A stretch of 64,000 nt of DNA. Origin: Sequoia sempervirens (taxonomy: Eukaryota > Streptophyta > Pinopsida > Cupressales > Cupressaceae). Positions 36,394 through 49,049 of this stretch are shown piece after piece. The position numbers and the translations under genes are program-made. Numbering within the stretch: position 1 is the stretch's first letter; each line of letters starts with the position of its first letter. The stretch is taken from assembly GCA_007258455.2 (NCBI GenBank), contig VDFB02358134.1, forward strand, positions 207,536,499-207,600,498, written 5' to 3'. Under the pieces are notes generated by a model. The model had not been told where the DNA came from, searched no databases, and was given only the letters and a program-made list of their open reading frames with translations.

Positions 36394-37197
36394 GTGGGGT
36401 TCAATTTTTCAAGTTATCTTTCTTGAATGAGTTTCTTTTACTAGAAACACTTGTCTTGATTAAGTTAAAACTAAATGTCTATGTCAAAAACATCATAAAT
36501 TTCACAAGGTCCATTTTGTGAAAATCATGAGGTTGAAGGCATAGTTTCCTATGTTAACTTTGGGAAGTATGGATTGAGATATAAGTCAAGATATTTAGAA
36601 ATATAAGAATAGCAATCCTTAGGACACACATTAATATCAAGGTTATTTCAAAGGGTATCAATACTTAGATAAAATAGTTTGAAATTTTGAGGAAGATTGT
36701 GAATGTTTGTTTGCAATGTTTTGGAACCAAGCAAATTATTAAAATGACTCACAAGCATTTACCACCTCAGGTTTGAACGATACTACTTGTTGAATCCCCA
36801 TAGTTTGGATTTCTTCAAACACTAAGACAATGCGAACAACTAGAGATTTAGTAATAGTGGCTCCCCTCCATGGCACACACTTTTCAGGACCACCAAATAT
36901 CAAATCCTCAAGATCCAAAGATCTTAAGGATTTTCCTATTTCAACAATGAATAGTAAAATGTAGGGTAGCTTTAGAACGATCGTTCTTGCACTAGCAAGC
37001 ATAAATATTTTTGGCTTCTAAACAACTAGTTCTTAGTAAGGACTTTCATACAAGGTGGCCATACACGCGAAAAGATTAGCTCAAGATTATCTTAGTCAAG
37101 AGGCCTCCCAGTCCTTTCCTAAGAAAGGATTTTAACGTGTCACATAGACACTAGGGGTGGCACTTGTTGGTATGACACATCCACACCTGTTGCTTAT

Positions 37198-38810
37198 TGT
37201 GGACATTGAAACTATACTCCCTTCTTGGAGAGACTACAATCCTTGGTCTAATTTGGACCTATCTTGGGTACCCTTGCATTAATCATCCTTTAAATTAGCA
37301 TTTATAGTCCCCTAAAACCCATTATTTTGGACCTTGAGGCTTATTCCACTCAAAAATCATATAAATCCCAACAAGTAGCATTCAATTCAAAAAACCGACC
37401 TCAAAAACCTTAAGTGGGACCCATTTTCCACCCTAGGTGAATGAGTCCCCTCTGGTGGGACTAAGCGCCTAGAGTGGAAAATGAGTCCCTTTTGTGGCAT
37501 TTTTCAATTTTGAGCAAGAAATTCAACAACCTAATTCAAATTTCTGATGGATGTCAACCTTTGATGTCTAAATAATGTTCAATTAGGTATTGATGCCTAT
37601 AAATATAGGTTTTTAGGTCATTTTTCACAACATCTAGTCATTTTAACAAACAAATTCAAGAGTCAAGTGTTGAGTATCTTTCACAAGAAGATTCATAAGT
37701 CTATCTACAACAAAGTTGAAGCTTTAGGCAACATTCAAGGGTTTTTTGTAGGTCTTCAAGATCACTTTTTATCCATGATATTACATTGTTTAGGGTTGAT
37801 CATGGATGCCTATGGAGAATCATGAAGAATTCTAGGCTAGGGAGATGCAACTAGCCATCAAGCCAAGCCTAAGGACTTGTTTTCTAAGTGATTCCATCTT
37901 CCATTTTATCTCTATCTTTAGCCTAAGGAAGGTTTTCATGTCATTAAGATTAATTTCTAATGTGATTTAAGATCTCTTAGAGTGATTCTTGCATTTTTCA
38001 ATTTTCATTTATGCATCTTATTCTTGCATATTAGAATAGGGTTGCATCTTGCTTCAAATTTCCTAGTCCTAGATACACTTAGGGTTACGGTTTTATTGCA
38101 TATTTCCTTATCTGTTTCAAGGTTTAAATACCAAATAAGGGTTTGACCAAGAAAAAATCCCCATTAGAAAGAAAATTATATTCTATTATGGAGGTGTTTT
38201 CATAAAATCAGATTTGGGTTGCAGTCTAGGAATAAAGTGTAGGTGTTGGAATACATATCTGTGATTTCAATTTTAGGAAAGTGAAAAAGGATTGATATGC
38301 CATTAGTGGCATATGATTCCCATTGAACGTATTTACTACATCAGTTTACGGATTACAATACCCATTTCCCTGAAACTGCTTTTTGGGCAAAAATCTTTAT
38401 CTAGGACTAGGTTACGCAGCTTGTTGTATGATTCCCAGTTGGTCAAAAAATTAGATTTTTCAAAATTTCAGAGCCATTTACAGTCTTCACTCTGGCATCT
38501 ATTAGTTTCTAGGTGCACTATTTCTATTTGGCTTCTCTATCTTGTTTTATATTGCATTCAATCTATATTTCTACATATCACAACGTGTTTTCAAACACAT
38601 TGCATTTTCTTAGTTTCACATTAATAATCAATCTTCTTTATCAATTTCCAACCTTAAGAACAATCCCCTTTGATATATTTCAATCTCTCTTGTATTGGAA
38701 TTTCAAGGATTTGTTCTTGAGTGTGAACTTTCTAAAAGTAGACTCCTCTTCCTTCATTCCCCTTTTAGTGTGAATAAGGGAAGTTGTGCAGTCCATTTCC
38801 ATAGTACACA
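37198..38810 (+). repeat. 5' LTR of element E (about 1.6 kb; right end inferred)
   Basis: Starts TGTGGACATTG; the first 169 bases match 52014-52184 with about 16 differences by eye. It contains a TATA box near 37598. I place the end at AGTACACA (38810) because TTTTGGTGAACC follows, which looks like a PBS. The matching 3' LTR end is not in the window, so this end is unconfirmed. Confidence 0.65.
37597..37608 (+). promoter_or_regulatory. TATA box of E's 5' LTR
   Basis: CCTATAAATATAGG; transcription would start roughly 30 bases on. Confidence 0.5.
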
Positions 38811-38830
38811 TTTTGGTGAACCAAACTTTA
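38811..38830 (+). other. Putative primer-binding site of element E
   Basis: TTTTGGTGAACCAAAC directly after the proposed LTR end. The tRNA is not assigned. Confidence 0.35.
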
Positions 38831-39420
38831 GAAGCATCATATTTTTGATTTGGAGAACATTTACATCCTAGAATCAGCTTGCATTGCATTGTTTAACTTG
38901 CATTCTAGGGTTTTAAAATTTGCATTAGTGAAAAGCTCATTTAGCTTACATTATTACACTTAATTTCATTGAAAAATAGAAAAATTATGCATTTGCACTT
39001 TACATCTACATTGCAAAGCATAGAACATAAGAATAAACCAAAATACTCAATTTTTTTTTTTAAAATACCCTTATTGGGACTCAATCGCCATCTTGGGAAA
39101 CTTAGTCCTAGTGCACATTTTGCATCATTGTTTTAAGAATCTTGTTTCTAGTTTTTAAGCTTTTGTCTATTCTCAATTACTTTTCTATTTCAGTTCACTT
39201 ATTTTTTGTTACATTGAAGTCATTAGATTTATCATCACTTAATTTCATGGTAATTATGGATAGCATTAGATTTTTACAATTTTTATTTTCAACATTAGTT
39301 CCTAGTTCATTTAGATCATAAAATGAAAACAAAAAACTAAAAACATCAAATGAAACAATGACAACAATGCTTTAGCTTAGAAAAACTATATCATCCAACC
39401 CTTTTAGTAAGTTTATCCAC
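38831..39420 (+). other. Leader of element E; no capsid domain
   Basis: AT-rich, without a frame of note. A Ty3/gypsy gag capsid domain should lie between here and the protease, but only the pre-protease segment follows. Confidence 0.5.
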
Positions 39421-40070
39421 TAAGGTTTGTCATGAAAATCCCAAACCACCCGACGATAACTTATCTCTCAAACCTTTTAGTTGTGATGAATTTGACATGT
39501 TAGATGAAGCCCTTCAGGACTTCATCTTAGAAGAGCCATCCACTAAGTTTTGTTGCGAGAAACCTACAACAAAATACATCAATGTAATTCAACCTCAACT
39601 CATCCTTTACCCACCCTCACATAAGTCTCAACCTTCACCTAAACTCGAGTTTACCCTTTACCCACCTAAGAATGATATTGTTGCACATATGTACAACACT
39701 AGAAATAATCCACAGCCACAACAACCCACCCCAACATCCTTACCTTTTTGCAATCCCATATTTCCTAGTGCTCCTCATTTTCCTCCACATAGTGGGACAA
39801 AGTATGATATTGTTGAGCTTATGAATACTCTTGCAAGAATTATCCCTTTGGGATCTAATTCAATATTCACCAAACTATCACATTATGATGCAAACAACAT
39901 TGCAACAAATAGTGGTTCCTCCTGGTACGAATGCAAATGATGTGGCAACTCTAATGCAAGGAATGAATAAATAGTTAATGTAGACATTTCCTATCATCAA
40001 CATGAGCCCCCTCCATTGGAATTGAGAAAGAATAATGATGCCTTTATGATAATAGCCTAATTCAATCAAA
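39421..40070 (+). pseudogene. Element E gag-pol linker (pre-protease region)
   Basis: A 147-codon frame (39497-39940) is Pro-rich with MYNTRNN and KYDIVELMNTLARI. The YDIVE.....ARI pattern is common just upstream of protease in plant gypsy polyproteins. It then degenerates through HEPPPLELRKNNDAF before the protease. No zinc knuckle or capsid core. Confidence 0.5.
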
Positions 40071-40320
40071 TATGTATCAAAAGAACCCTTGTTGATAATG
40101 GCTCAACCCTTAATGTGTGTAGTGTGAAACTCTTAGGCATATTGCATGTAGAAAAATCCAAAATCAAGTTTCACTCCATATCAATAAGAGGATTTGACAA
40201 TGTCAGAAAGCAACTACTCGATGTAATTACCTTACCTATTACGGCTAGGAAGGCTACCTTACAAACTCCTATTCATGTTATGCCTCATGACCTTTCAAAC
40301 AATCTCCTTTTGGGAAGACC
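40071..40320 (+). pseudogene. pro: Element E aspartic protease, N-terminal part
   Basis: Contains the active-site motif LVDNGS (40088-40105), NVCS..LL, SI.IRGFDN and MPHDLSNNLLLGRP, the order expected for a retropepsin. It ends exactly at LLGRP where insertion F begins; the following residues (WIHEMHAMPS) are at 44343 onward. Confidence 0.8.
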
Positions 40321-42055
40321 TGTAACACCTCGCCATGCAACCCTAGAGGAAGTTGCAATTCACTACTTAAACATACCATTTTTTTTTTGTTTAAGTATAA
40401 AAACATGCAAGTTCACTACTTATTGCCAACAACCTCTAAGGTTACGAGACTGAGATTACTTTAAAACCCAAACAACAAACATGAATTGAAACCATAACAT
40501 TTAAATTACTTAAGGAATTAAGTACACATGCATTCCATACATGATAAACACATCAAAGACTAAGAGATACCACATGTTTCCAATAAAAATAATGTACAAT
40601 ATGATTACAACTCTCATTCCCCAAATGAGGTAAATCCAATAAACAAGGTTACAAATTACAACTTCCACCTCGATACAAATGAGGGGTAATAAATACAATA
40701 ACAACTAAAATGAATAAGCATGAAAAGTAACTAGATACCACAAACTCTCCAACTAGAAATCTTGTCCACAAAAACAAGAAGATGACTCAACAGATTAAGG
40801 TGCACGTTCCACCCAACCATGTGATACCTGAAGGCTTGCCCCCCATGCTAGGAGATAGCAAGGAATTCCTATAAAAAACCATCCACCCCTAGACACAGGC
40901 TAACTCACACTGACACAACCAATCACATGAACCATACAACCATAAGGATAACACAAGTACAACTCCAACATCACTGACATAGGTCACGTTGCTTCTAGAA
41001 ATAAAATAGATCAAGTATGATAAGAAGACCATACACATAAAATCACGCACCGACTATTGTCGTAGAAAGAGTGTCATCACATAGCTCGACATGGGATCTC
41101 CTCTAGGAATCTTCATAGGATCCGACCCCCACTATGGGTTGTCCTGGTGGCCTCTACCAAATCTTGACACCCATACTCACTCATGCAGAATCAAATACCT
41201 CTCGTAAGGACAAGATAGATGACATTGCCATTTCAGGTCTTCTCATCCCATCCCAAGTCTATACAAGCCTTGCGTCCATGAGCAAGGCTCAATTATCTTA
41301 ATTAGTGTGAAATACTACCTAACTTATAAGTACATTAATTTAGTTATCACTTTATTAAACCACTTCTGAAGGTTTCCTAGTCTACCTCTTTGGGCTTTGG
41401 CCCCTAACAAAAGCCACTCTTCTACTTGAAAACAAACCAACACAAAACCAATCACCAAGGGAATCCCAAGTGCACACCAACAAGATAAAACCACTCCAAC
41501 TCTAGGAGGAAAACATAAAGAAACTCACTCCAAACACTGGAGGGAACAAAAGTTAAAACCCTCTCCAAACAGTGGAGGAAACAAAAGTTAAAAACCATTC
41601 CTTCCAAAGGAGGCACAAATCACATAACCCACTCCTAATCCAAGGAGGCACAAACCATCCCCGTTCGTGAAAACCGGGTAAAACAACCTGATACATCTAG
41701 ATGCACTACCCAAGGAAATACGACAACCCCCAACCTCAATGGAAACCCAATCTGTAAGACTTTCATAACAATTGAAACAATTGTCCAACACCGAGAATGA
41801 ACAAGAACATCACTAGAAAGCATCTCCGACAATTTAAATAAACTAATGTTAGGATTTCCTAGATCCAATCAACTCAATCAACGTTACTTGCATTTATCCA
41901 AAAATAAATAAGATTTAATTCACAACATTGAGAAATTTAAAACCAATGATATAAATCTATGTTTCTCAATCATACAAAATAATCAAATCAACTTGCTAGA
42001 TAAAATCATTTGATTAAAAAAAAACAATTTCTTTCACTGCTTATAGATTAGTCAT

Positions 42056-42056
42056 T

Positions 42057-42087
<31 letters not shown>

Positions 42088-42390
42088 TTAAATATTTCAA
42101 AACTATTTAAATAGATGCTCAACACAAAAAAAACATTTTATTTAAATACTCCAACTAATTAAAAAAAACAACATTCCCTATTATTTAACATATATTATAT
42201 AATATATATATATTTAAATAATAAAATAAACATATTTATTTAAATTAAAATATATTATATATATACACATAATATATACATATTATATATAAATATTATA
42301 ATATATAATATATATTATAATATATTTAATATAATATAATAAAAATAAATTAAAAATAAATAAATTAAATAATAATAATAAAAAAGTTTC
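42056..42390. repeat. AT microsatellite tract inside F
   Basis: (AT)n at about 42061-42089, followed by ATATATT/TTAAAT-rich sequence to 42390; essentially no G or C. Confidence 0.9.
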
Positions 42391-42409
42391 TTTTTAAACA
42401 AAGTAAGGC

Positions 42410-42575
42410 AAACCCTTACTGGCCCCCACGGGCTCCCATTGGGAAGGAAGGGTGCAGCCCCTGGTTGCAACCTCCCATGATTGGTAGCGCCCTTCCCACA
42501 GGCTGTGGGGAAGTACTGCCATAGCAACGCCCCTCCATGGGGCGCGACTATGTGCAGCCTTGGGTTCCATACCCT
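42410..42575. other. GC-rich island inside F
   Basis: An abrupt switch to about 60 percent G+C. It contains CCCACAGGCTGTGGG (42495-42509, self-complementary around one base) and CGCCCCTCCATGGGGCG (42528-42544, 6-bp stem, 5-nt loop). No frame is convincing. Confidence 0.6.
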
Positions 42576-42698
42576 AAATTTTTTCAAAATCTATTTTTTT
42601 CAATAAAAAGTAAAAAATAAAACCCCTTCCCGCCTAAAAAAAAAAAAAAATTGTGTGAAAATTTTCAACATAAAGATTTCCAGAATACTCATAATATA

Positions 42699-42699
<1 letters not shown>

Positions 42700-42742
<43 letters not shown>
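42700..42742. repeat. (CT)n/(TA)n compound microsatellite inside F
   Basis: CTCTCTCTCTCTCT directly followed by a long TATATA run. Confidence 0.9.
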
Positions 42743-42745
<3 letters not shown>

Positions 42746-44336
42746 AATATATGTATAAAAATATACTTAAAATACCCATTTACAGACAAATTGTGCAACT
42801 TCACAATAGAATTTTTGCAATAAATTAATTTGTCAACACAATTTCTGGGTTTAAGGTTTAGTTTGAAATGAAAATTTCTTTTGATTTTCTTTCTATAATT
42901 CCATTGTTTGATTCTTGCTTTGTTTTCTTTTCCATGATTTCAACAAAAGTTTTTTGCAAGTTTTGAAACAAATTTGACATGGGTTTTCCTTGAAACTCAA
43001 ACAGAATTTTAAATTTTTCCAACAGCATAATAAAATTTGAAAACTCTTTCAAAATGAAAACAAAATCATAGAGAGAAACCTAGTTTTTTTTCTCCAAAGC
43101 TTGAAGGATTCCAATGGTGCTTCCAAATCTTATTTTGTTTTCCAGCTCACCTAAGAAATCCAAACTTCTTCTTGAAATTCAAAATAAAGCCACAACAAAT
43201 CCTTTCTCCCACAAATTGAAAAATTTCCTTCCAAATGAAATTGCCTTTGCTCTCATAGAGTTTCCCCAAATTTAGTCAAACCCCTAAAATATCCCATCCA
43301 CCAAATTTATTACAAATTTGGAGATATTTTCCATTTTTTATAATTTAAAACAAAATTTATTTCCAAATGGAATTTCATGTATTTAAAAATTTCTTCTTGC
43401 AAAAAGAATTCAAAATTTTGTAAAAAAATTCTTTTACATATTAATTTTCAAAAAGTGCAATTTAAAACATGATTTTCATTTTTTTTATTTTAATTTAAAT
43501 CTAAATATCCAAACATGCTTTTCATTTTTATTTAAATTTAAATCTAAATATCCAATAATGTCAAAACAACTAACTTAATTCATTTTATCACCATTAACTT
43601 AATTAATCAATAAACTAAATCTAATCTAAGATTAGATTATTTTATTAATTAAATTAAATTAATTAATAAAATAACTAACATTTCAACATTGCAACCAAAT
43701 ATATTTAATCATCATTTTAACTACACAAGCCATTTAATAACCTTTATAATTTGAAATTAAATAAAAACCAAGGTGAAAAGTGCAACATTAAAACAACTAA
43801 ACCTGAGTACAACCCAACGACACACTATGACGAGGGTGATGACTTGGCACAAAAAACCTAGCTACTATCTCCGAATTGAATACCATTAGCTAATGGACAT
43901 GCTCAAACTTGTGAACTAGGTGGAGTGAATGTCTTGTACCTGTCAACCTATGAACAAAGAATATATCGAACATGCATACATACATAATATGATCAAACAC
44001 ACCGTGAAGAGGAAATCTTGGAATTTATAGGATGCTCGCAAGCGAGTGGTACAATCTCGTCCCCTTCACCAATACAAAATTACTAACAGATGATTCTAAC
44101 ATCAATAATATGATCAAAAGCATAAAACATCATTAATTCAATTTTCTGCTAAGTTAATCCAAAACATGCCATAAAGATAACATCAGAGTAAAATACCATC
44201 ACATCAAAATATAACATTCCCATCGATTTATAGTTTGAGATCAAATAGTAACCAAGTACCAAAGTCATAGCGTAATAGAAACACATAACAAAGAAAACAC
44301 TGCCGATCAAAAGATCCAAAATGGAGGGGTGTTACA

Positions 44337-45230
44337 AGACTTTGGATTCATGAGATGCATGCTATGCCTTCCACCCTTCATCGTATCATGAAATACGTTT
44401 ATAACAACAAGGTTTACCAAGTTGAAATAGACCTCAAGCCTGAAAGTTGCTTACAACTTGAAAAAAGGAATGATAAGTCCTCTCAACACATTGATTCCAA
44501 CATCTAACATCGAACCTCTTGAGATCAACAAACAAGAAGAAGAACTAGTGTCCAAATTATTTGGTGATGATTGGGGATAATTAGAATTCACACCTTCCTT
44601 TATGGGAGAGTATATAATCACAAGAAACAGGGATGAAAAGAAAGAACAACCATTGGTTACGTCCACTTGAAATTCGGAAGAACCTTCACAAGTATTCATC
44701 TCATCCCCTTTGGAAGAAACTACAAGTTACACAACTAATTTTGATGAGATAGATTAGCAATAGCCTCTAAACCCAAAAGAAATGGAACAACTTTATGGCA
44801 AAGGTTAAGAACTTGTGAAACAAATGGGATATAGTGGTAAAGGATGTGGAAAGATCAAACAAGGAATTCATGTTCCTATAGAACCTAACATGCAAGAGAC
44901 AAAGACTATCCTAACGTATTCTTTTTCTAAGATAACAAAAGAAAACAAGAGACCATCATTAAACATCAACACTATCATGCGCAAATTATGAATCAATCTT
45001 ACTATTAAACATCCTGAATTACTTGACTTGACTTCCCCACCATCATGGGATTGTTTTGAAAGTAATAATATTTAAAAAAAATGTTAGGAGTTTATGATGA
45101 GTCATCTCTTACTCCTCCAAAGAAAAAGGTTACATGTGTTATGGTCAATACCAAACAAAACCATGTGATAGGTGAAAGTAATGTGAAAGATACAGAAATG
45201 GACCAATACAACCCTAAATTTCCTAAGTCA
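44337..45230 (+). pseudogene. pro: Element E protease C-terminal part and G-patch region
   Basis: WIHEMHAMPSTLHR continues the protease immediately after F. Farther on, LVKQMGYSGKGCGKIKQGI (about 44812-44868) is a G-patch-like motif (aromatic residue, then Gly-rich G.G.GK..QGI), a segment present between protease and RT in many plant gypsy polyproteins. Stops are frequent throughout. Confidence 0.65.
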
Positions 45231-46220
45231 AATGCTCTTCCTTTGGGAGATACAATTAGCAATGGAAATAGATGATAAAGCAAGATTCATTAAGATAGGA
45301 AAGTGTCTCAATGATGAAGAACAAGAAGGCACTACAATCTTGCTCCATGACCTTCCCAAATGTTTTTCTTGGAAATACTCATATATGCTAGGAATAGACC
45401 CAAAGATAGTCACACATAATATTGTCCTTATTGAAAATGCTAAGCCTATTCAACACAAGATACAAAAGATGAATCCTTAAAAATCCTTTCTTGTCAAAGG
45501 AGAACTTGAAAAACTCCTTGACATGGGTTTCATTTGACCTATTGATTATTCTCCTTGGATCTCAAACATTGTCAGAGTTGTAAAACCTGACAATTGTATT
45601 AGGATTTGTACAACTTTTCATGACTTGAATAAAGCCTCTTTAAAAGAAAATTTTCCCCTTCCTAATATTGACATGATAGTGTATTCAACCATGAGACATG
45701 CTTTGTTGTCATTCATGGGTGGAATTTTTGGATACAATCAAATCTTCATGAACGCACAAGATCAATAGAAGACAACATTCACAACTATTTGGGGGACATT
45801 TTGGTGGGTTATGATGCCTTTTATATTAAAGAATGCAAGCACAACCTATTAACGAGCCATGCCATTGATATTTCATGATTAGATACATAAAATCTTGGAA
45901 GATTATGTTGATGATGCCATCTTAGAAAAATCATTAACCAGGAAAGACAATGTGAATGTCCTTCAAAAAATATTTGAATGGATGCGTAAATACAACATGA
46001 GACTAAATCCGAAAAAGTGTGTCGTTGGAGTATATACTAGAAAACTTTTAGGGTTTATCATATCTCATAGAGGCATTGAGGTTGACACAAAGAAAATTGA
46101 TGCTATAATCAACATGCCACCTCCTAGAAACATTTCTCAATTGTGTATGTCACAAGGAAGAATTCAAGCCATCTATCATTTCGTCACATCCTTAGCTAAT
46201 CGAATGTTACATTTCACACA
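45231..46220 (+). pseudogene. pol: Element E reverse transcriptase
   Basis: Segments in order: LVKGELEKLLDMGFI, YSPWISNIV.VVKP, DLNKASLKENFPLPNID, then FMGGIFGYNQIFMN where the usual catalytic Asp of motif A (FMDGFSGYNQI type) is Gly, then LEDYVDDAI at about 45895-45920 (the YVDD motif C, intact), and MRLNPKKCVVGV with KLLGFIISHRGIEVD. Several in-frame stops (for example 45478, 45537 and 45766 regions) and the motif A loss make it inactive. Confidence 0.88.
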
Positions 46221-46711
46221 TCACCTCATAAAGGATGTGAGTTTTGATTGGAATGAGGACTGTAAACATGCCTTTGAGAGTTTGAAGGAATACCTTGCAA
46301 ACTCTTCCCATTCTACAACCCGCTATGCCAAGCAAACCATTCATCCTTTATATAGCCATATCCGCCCATGCTCTTGCAACATTGTTGGCTTTGCAAGACG
46401 ACAACAATAAAGAAAATCATGTTTATTACATTTGTCAAACACTAATCGATTATGAAAAATGCTACACAACAATCGAAAAACAATGTTTTTCTCTTGTATT
46501 CGCTACCAGTAACTTACGACATTATTTACTAAATGCGGAAATACAAGTAATGACAAAATTTGATCCTCTTAAACATATTTTTAATAAAAAAAACTTATCA
46601 GGACGTCTACCTAAATGGGTGATGTCGTTGATTGAGTTTGACCTTAAGTTTGTTTCACAAAAGGCAATCAAAGGTCAAGCCTTGACCGACCACTGAGCTG
46701 ATGCTCCTCCT
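46221..46711 (+). pseudogene. pol: Element E RT-associated RNase H
   Basis: After the RT connection (FDWNEDCKHAFESLKEYLAN) a frameshift near 46295 leads into FILYIAISAHALATLLAL, HVYYICQTLIDYEKCYTTIEKQCFSLVFA, LRHYLLNAEIQVMT and GRLPKWVMSLIEFDLKFVSQKAIKGQALTDH. This is the standard RT-RNase H of plant Ty3/gypsy elements, with the frame restored after the shift. Confidence 0.85.
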
Positions 46712-47160
46712 TTGGCATTAACTAGCACCCCCTCTTTCCCTAATGATAATGTGTTGACCATTGAACCTAATACATGGGAAATGTATTTTGATGGATCTAA
46801 GTGTAAAAATGGGTTTCGTGTTGGGGTTATACTAATCCTACCTATAAGAAATCCAATTCCCTTGTCATATCAATTAAATTTCGTATGTACAAATAACCCA
46901 ATTGAATATGAGACATTAATTGCTAGATTGTGTGTTTCTTTATTCATGGGTGTTAAGGATATTAAGATCTTTGGTGATTCACAATTAGTGATGAAATAAA
47001 TCAATGGAACATATCAAGCAAAACATGAAAAATTATCAAAATACAAGGATCTCACACTGCATTTTTTATAGAAGTTTGAGTCATTTACCATTGATAACAT
47101 CCCACGAAAGGATAATCAGCATGTGGATGCAATGGTGAGTGTCGCTTCTCTTATATCACC
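46712..47160 (+). pseudogene. Element E second, archaeal-type RNase H (aRNH)
   Basis: WEMYFDGSKCKNGFRVGVILI, CTNNPIEYETLIARL, GVKDIKIFGDSQLVMK, then after a stop the INGTYQAKHEKLSKY and IPRKDNQHVDAMVSVAS blocks. The catalytic pattern D (FDGS), E (NPIEYE) and D (GDSQL) is all present, with the final D of the D-A pair kept (HVDAM). An extra RNase H between RT-RNase H and integrase marks the Tat lineage. Confidence 0.85.
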
Positions 47161-48507
47161 TCAAGATCTTTCAAATATTTCACATTCACTGTTCATCCCA
47201 TCATGAAACCCTCGATCGATGATAAAATGGAAGACGTGTTAACAACTACTAAGGAAGACTCAAGTGAATGGTACGATGTGATATTTAATTATTTGAAAAA
47301 TGATACCTTTCCTGAGCCAACAACCAAGAACATTCGAGCCTGTTTACGCAAGCTTGCATCTAAGTATATCATTCTCGCTAATGTGTTGTATCAAAGATTA
47401 TTCCATGCTCTCTCACTCAGATTTCGAAAAAATTATGAGTTACCCATAGCCCTTGAGCAAGCCCATGCAAGTACTTTCGGTGGTATTTTGGAGGAAAAAC
47501 ATTGATTCAAAAACTCATCCACATTGGATACTATTGGAGAAATATGGAATAAGACTACTTTGTTCCACAAATGTTAGGAGCATAGCAACTCAACCCATAC
47601 TTCTTCTTGTTCACTTCAAGCTCAAGTTCTGATCTGGCTCTTTGCAGTTTGGGGATTAGACATTATAGGAAATATATCACCTCCTTCATCTGCTGGACAT
47701 ATGTTTATCATCAGTACAACCGATTACTTTACAAAATGGGTAGAGGCCATTCCCCTTCGATCCACAATAGCTGAGGTAATATGTCATTTCATGTTGGAAT
47801 CATTATTTCTTGCTTTGGTCTTCCTTTTGCATTAGTTTCTGATAATGGTACTCCATTTAAGAATAATGATATCAAGAAATTCTTAGAGACATTCAACATA
47901 CAACATCAATTTTTAACACCTTATTTCCCACAATCTAACAGTCAAGTTGAATCAACTAATAAGGTTATAAAAAAAATCCTAAAAAAAACCTACTAACAAG
48001 CATCATAAGGATTGGCATACACAATTACATTATGTGTTATGGGACTATTGCATAAATGTTAAATCCTCTATAGGGACTACACCTTACAATCTTGTATATG
48101 GTAGTGAGGCAATAATACCCTTCGAGTTAGAGATTCCTATGTTAAGAATCACTCTTCAAGGAATTATTGATGATAGAAACTATAAAGAGCAAAGACTACA
48201 TCAACTTGAAATGCTCGATGAACAGTGCATCAATGCTCTTGAACATTTTCAGGCTTATGGAAAAAGGAAACAACACTATTACAATCTCAATGTCATCCCT
48301 CACACATTTAATAAAGGTGATTTAGTCCTATCTAAAAATCAATGCAACTTCAATGTTGATCCCAATGAAAGAGGAAATTTTAGTCCTAATTGGTTAGGAC
48401 CGTACATCATTAACAAAGGGTCTGGTGCATACATATTAACAAAACTAGATGGCACACCTCTTAAAGAACCTATCATTGTTGCACATATGCACCAGCATTA
48501 TATCTAA
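47161..48507 (+). pseudogene. pol: Element E integrase
   Basis: The N-terminal zinc region is degenerate (HASTFGGILEEKH, with displaced Cys). The core has WGLDIIGNISPPSSAGHMFIISTTDYFTKWVEAIPL, FALVSDNGTPFKNNDIKKF, then TPYFPQSNSQVESTNKVIKKIL; the catalytic D, D and E are all visible. The C-terminal frame (48034-48507) is open: SSIGTTPYNLVYGSEAIIPFE, the LVLSKNQ barrel region and FSPNWLGPYIINKGSGAYILTKLDG. At least three frame breaks. Confidence 0.87.
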
Positions 48508-49049
48508 TCCCTTGGGATAATATGAATAATAAAGTAGTGTTGATAGAGCTATTGGATTATATTCTATATGATTTCACATTACTTTGTTATTGACAACCAG
48601 TTATGTGTGTGTCTTGAGCACTAACTTAATTATTTAATTTAATTTTATAGTTACTTTAGGTTTCATACTATTCAATTTTGTCTTGTGTGTTATGTTAGAT
48701 TATAGTTGCATTTAATTTAGCATAACATACTTAATCACAATGTTGCGTCTAAGAGAAACTTTAGTAAGTTTTAATTAGATCACATTCAATATGTTAAATC
48801 ATGAAGACAATAATTAATTAATTTAATTAATCACATTGCCATTTAACATTCCACACATGAAAACAAGAAAACATCACACTCATATATATATATATATATA
48901 TCAATAGTTTTATGTACATATCATCAATATATACAGTATCATTGAGGTCTGTGGTTTCCTGAACCCTCAAGATTTGGTACTCACACTGGTTCGGTAGTAG
49001 TACGTCAGGAGACAGTAGTATATGATTGTTATCATAATCCACTAAATAT
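48508..49049 (+). other. Element E sequence between integrase and the antisense gene
   Basis: AT-rich and non-coding. It contains an (AT)n run at 48880-48901. Confidence 0.5.

Larger units (their letters stand above)
25599..37197 (-). mobile_element. Element B: minus-strand Ty3/gypsy element with gag but no pol, carrying solo LTR D; continues beyond inserted element E
   Basis: In transcript direction (right to left): leader with small ORF, gag (35098 to 29667), a 2.6 kb 3' UTR, polypurine tract (27022-27040) and 3' LTR (27021-25599). Its own 5' LTR is not in the window because element E, with C nested in it, is inserted in the leader at 37197. No protease, RT, RNase H or integrase motif occurs between gag and PPT, so it is non-autonomous or internally deleted. 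Sequence match to C from PPT through the C-terminal part of the ORF shows this layout is shared. Confidence 0.8.
40321..44336. mobile_element. Insertion F: 4,016 bp TG...CA element, probable long solo LTR, inside E's protease
   Basis: Starts TGTAACACCTC and ends GGGGTGTTACA, so the ends are inverted repeats. Flanks are AGACC (40316-40320) and AGACT (44337-44341), a 5-bp duplication with one change. The protease motif is split LLGRP / WIH, and the frame is restored if F and one flank are removed. There is no second LTR inside and no ORF with motifs. A long LTR with TGTAACACC ends recalls Tekay/Del-type chromoviruses, but this is from memory only. Confidence 0.82.

Noticed and set aside
38313..38773. 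Two overlapping plus-strand frames
   Set aside because: Inside E's 5' LTR, downstream of the TATA box, low complexity and without motifs.
42410..42575. Possible tRNA or SINE head in the GC-rich island
   Set aside because: No A box and B box at suitable spacing and no cloverleaf I could fold by eye.
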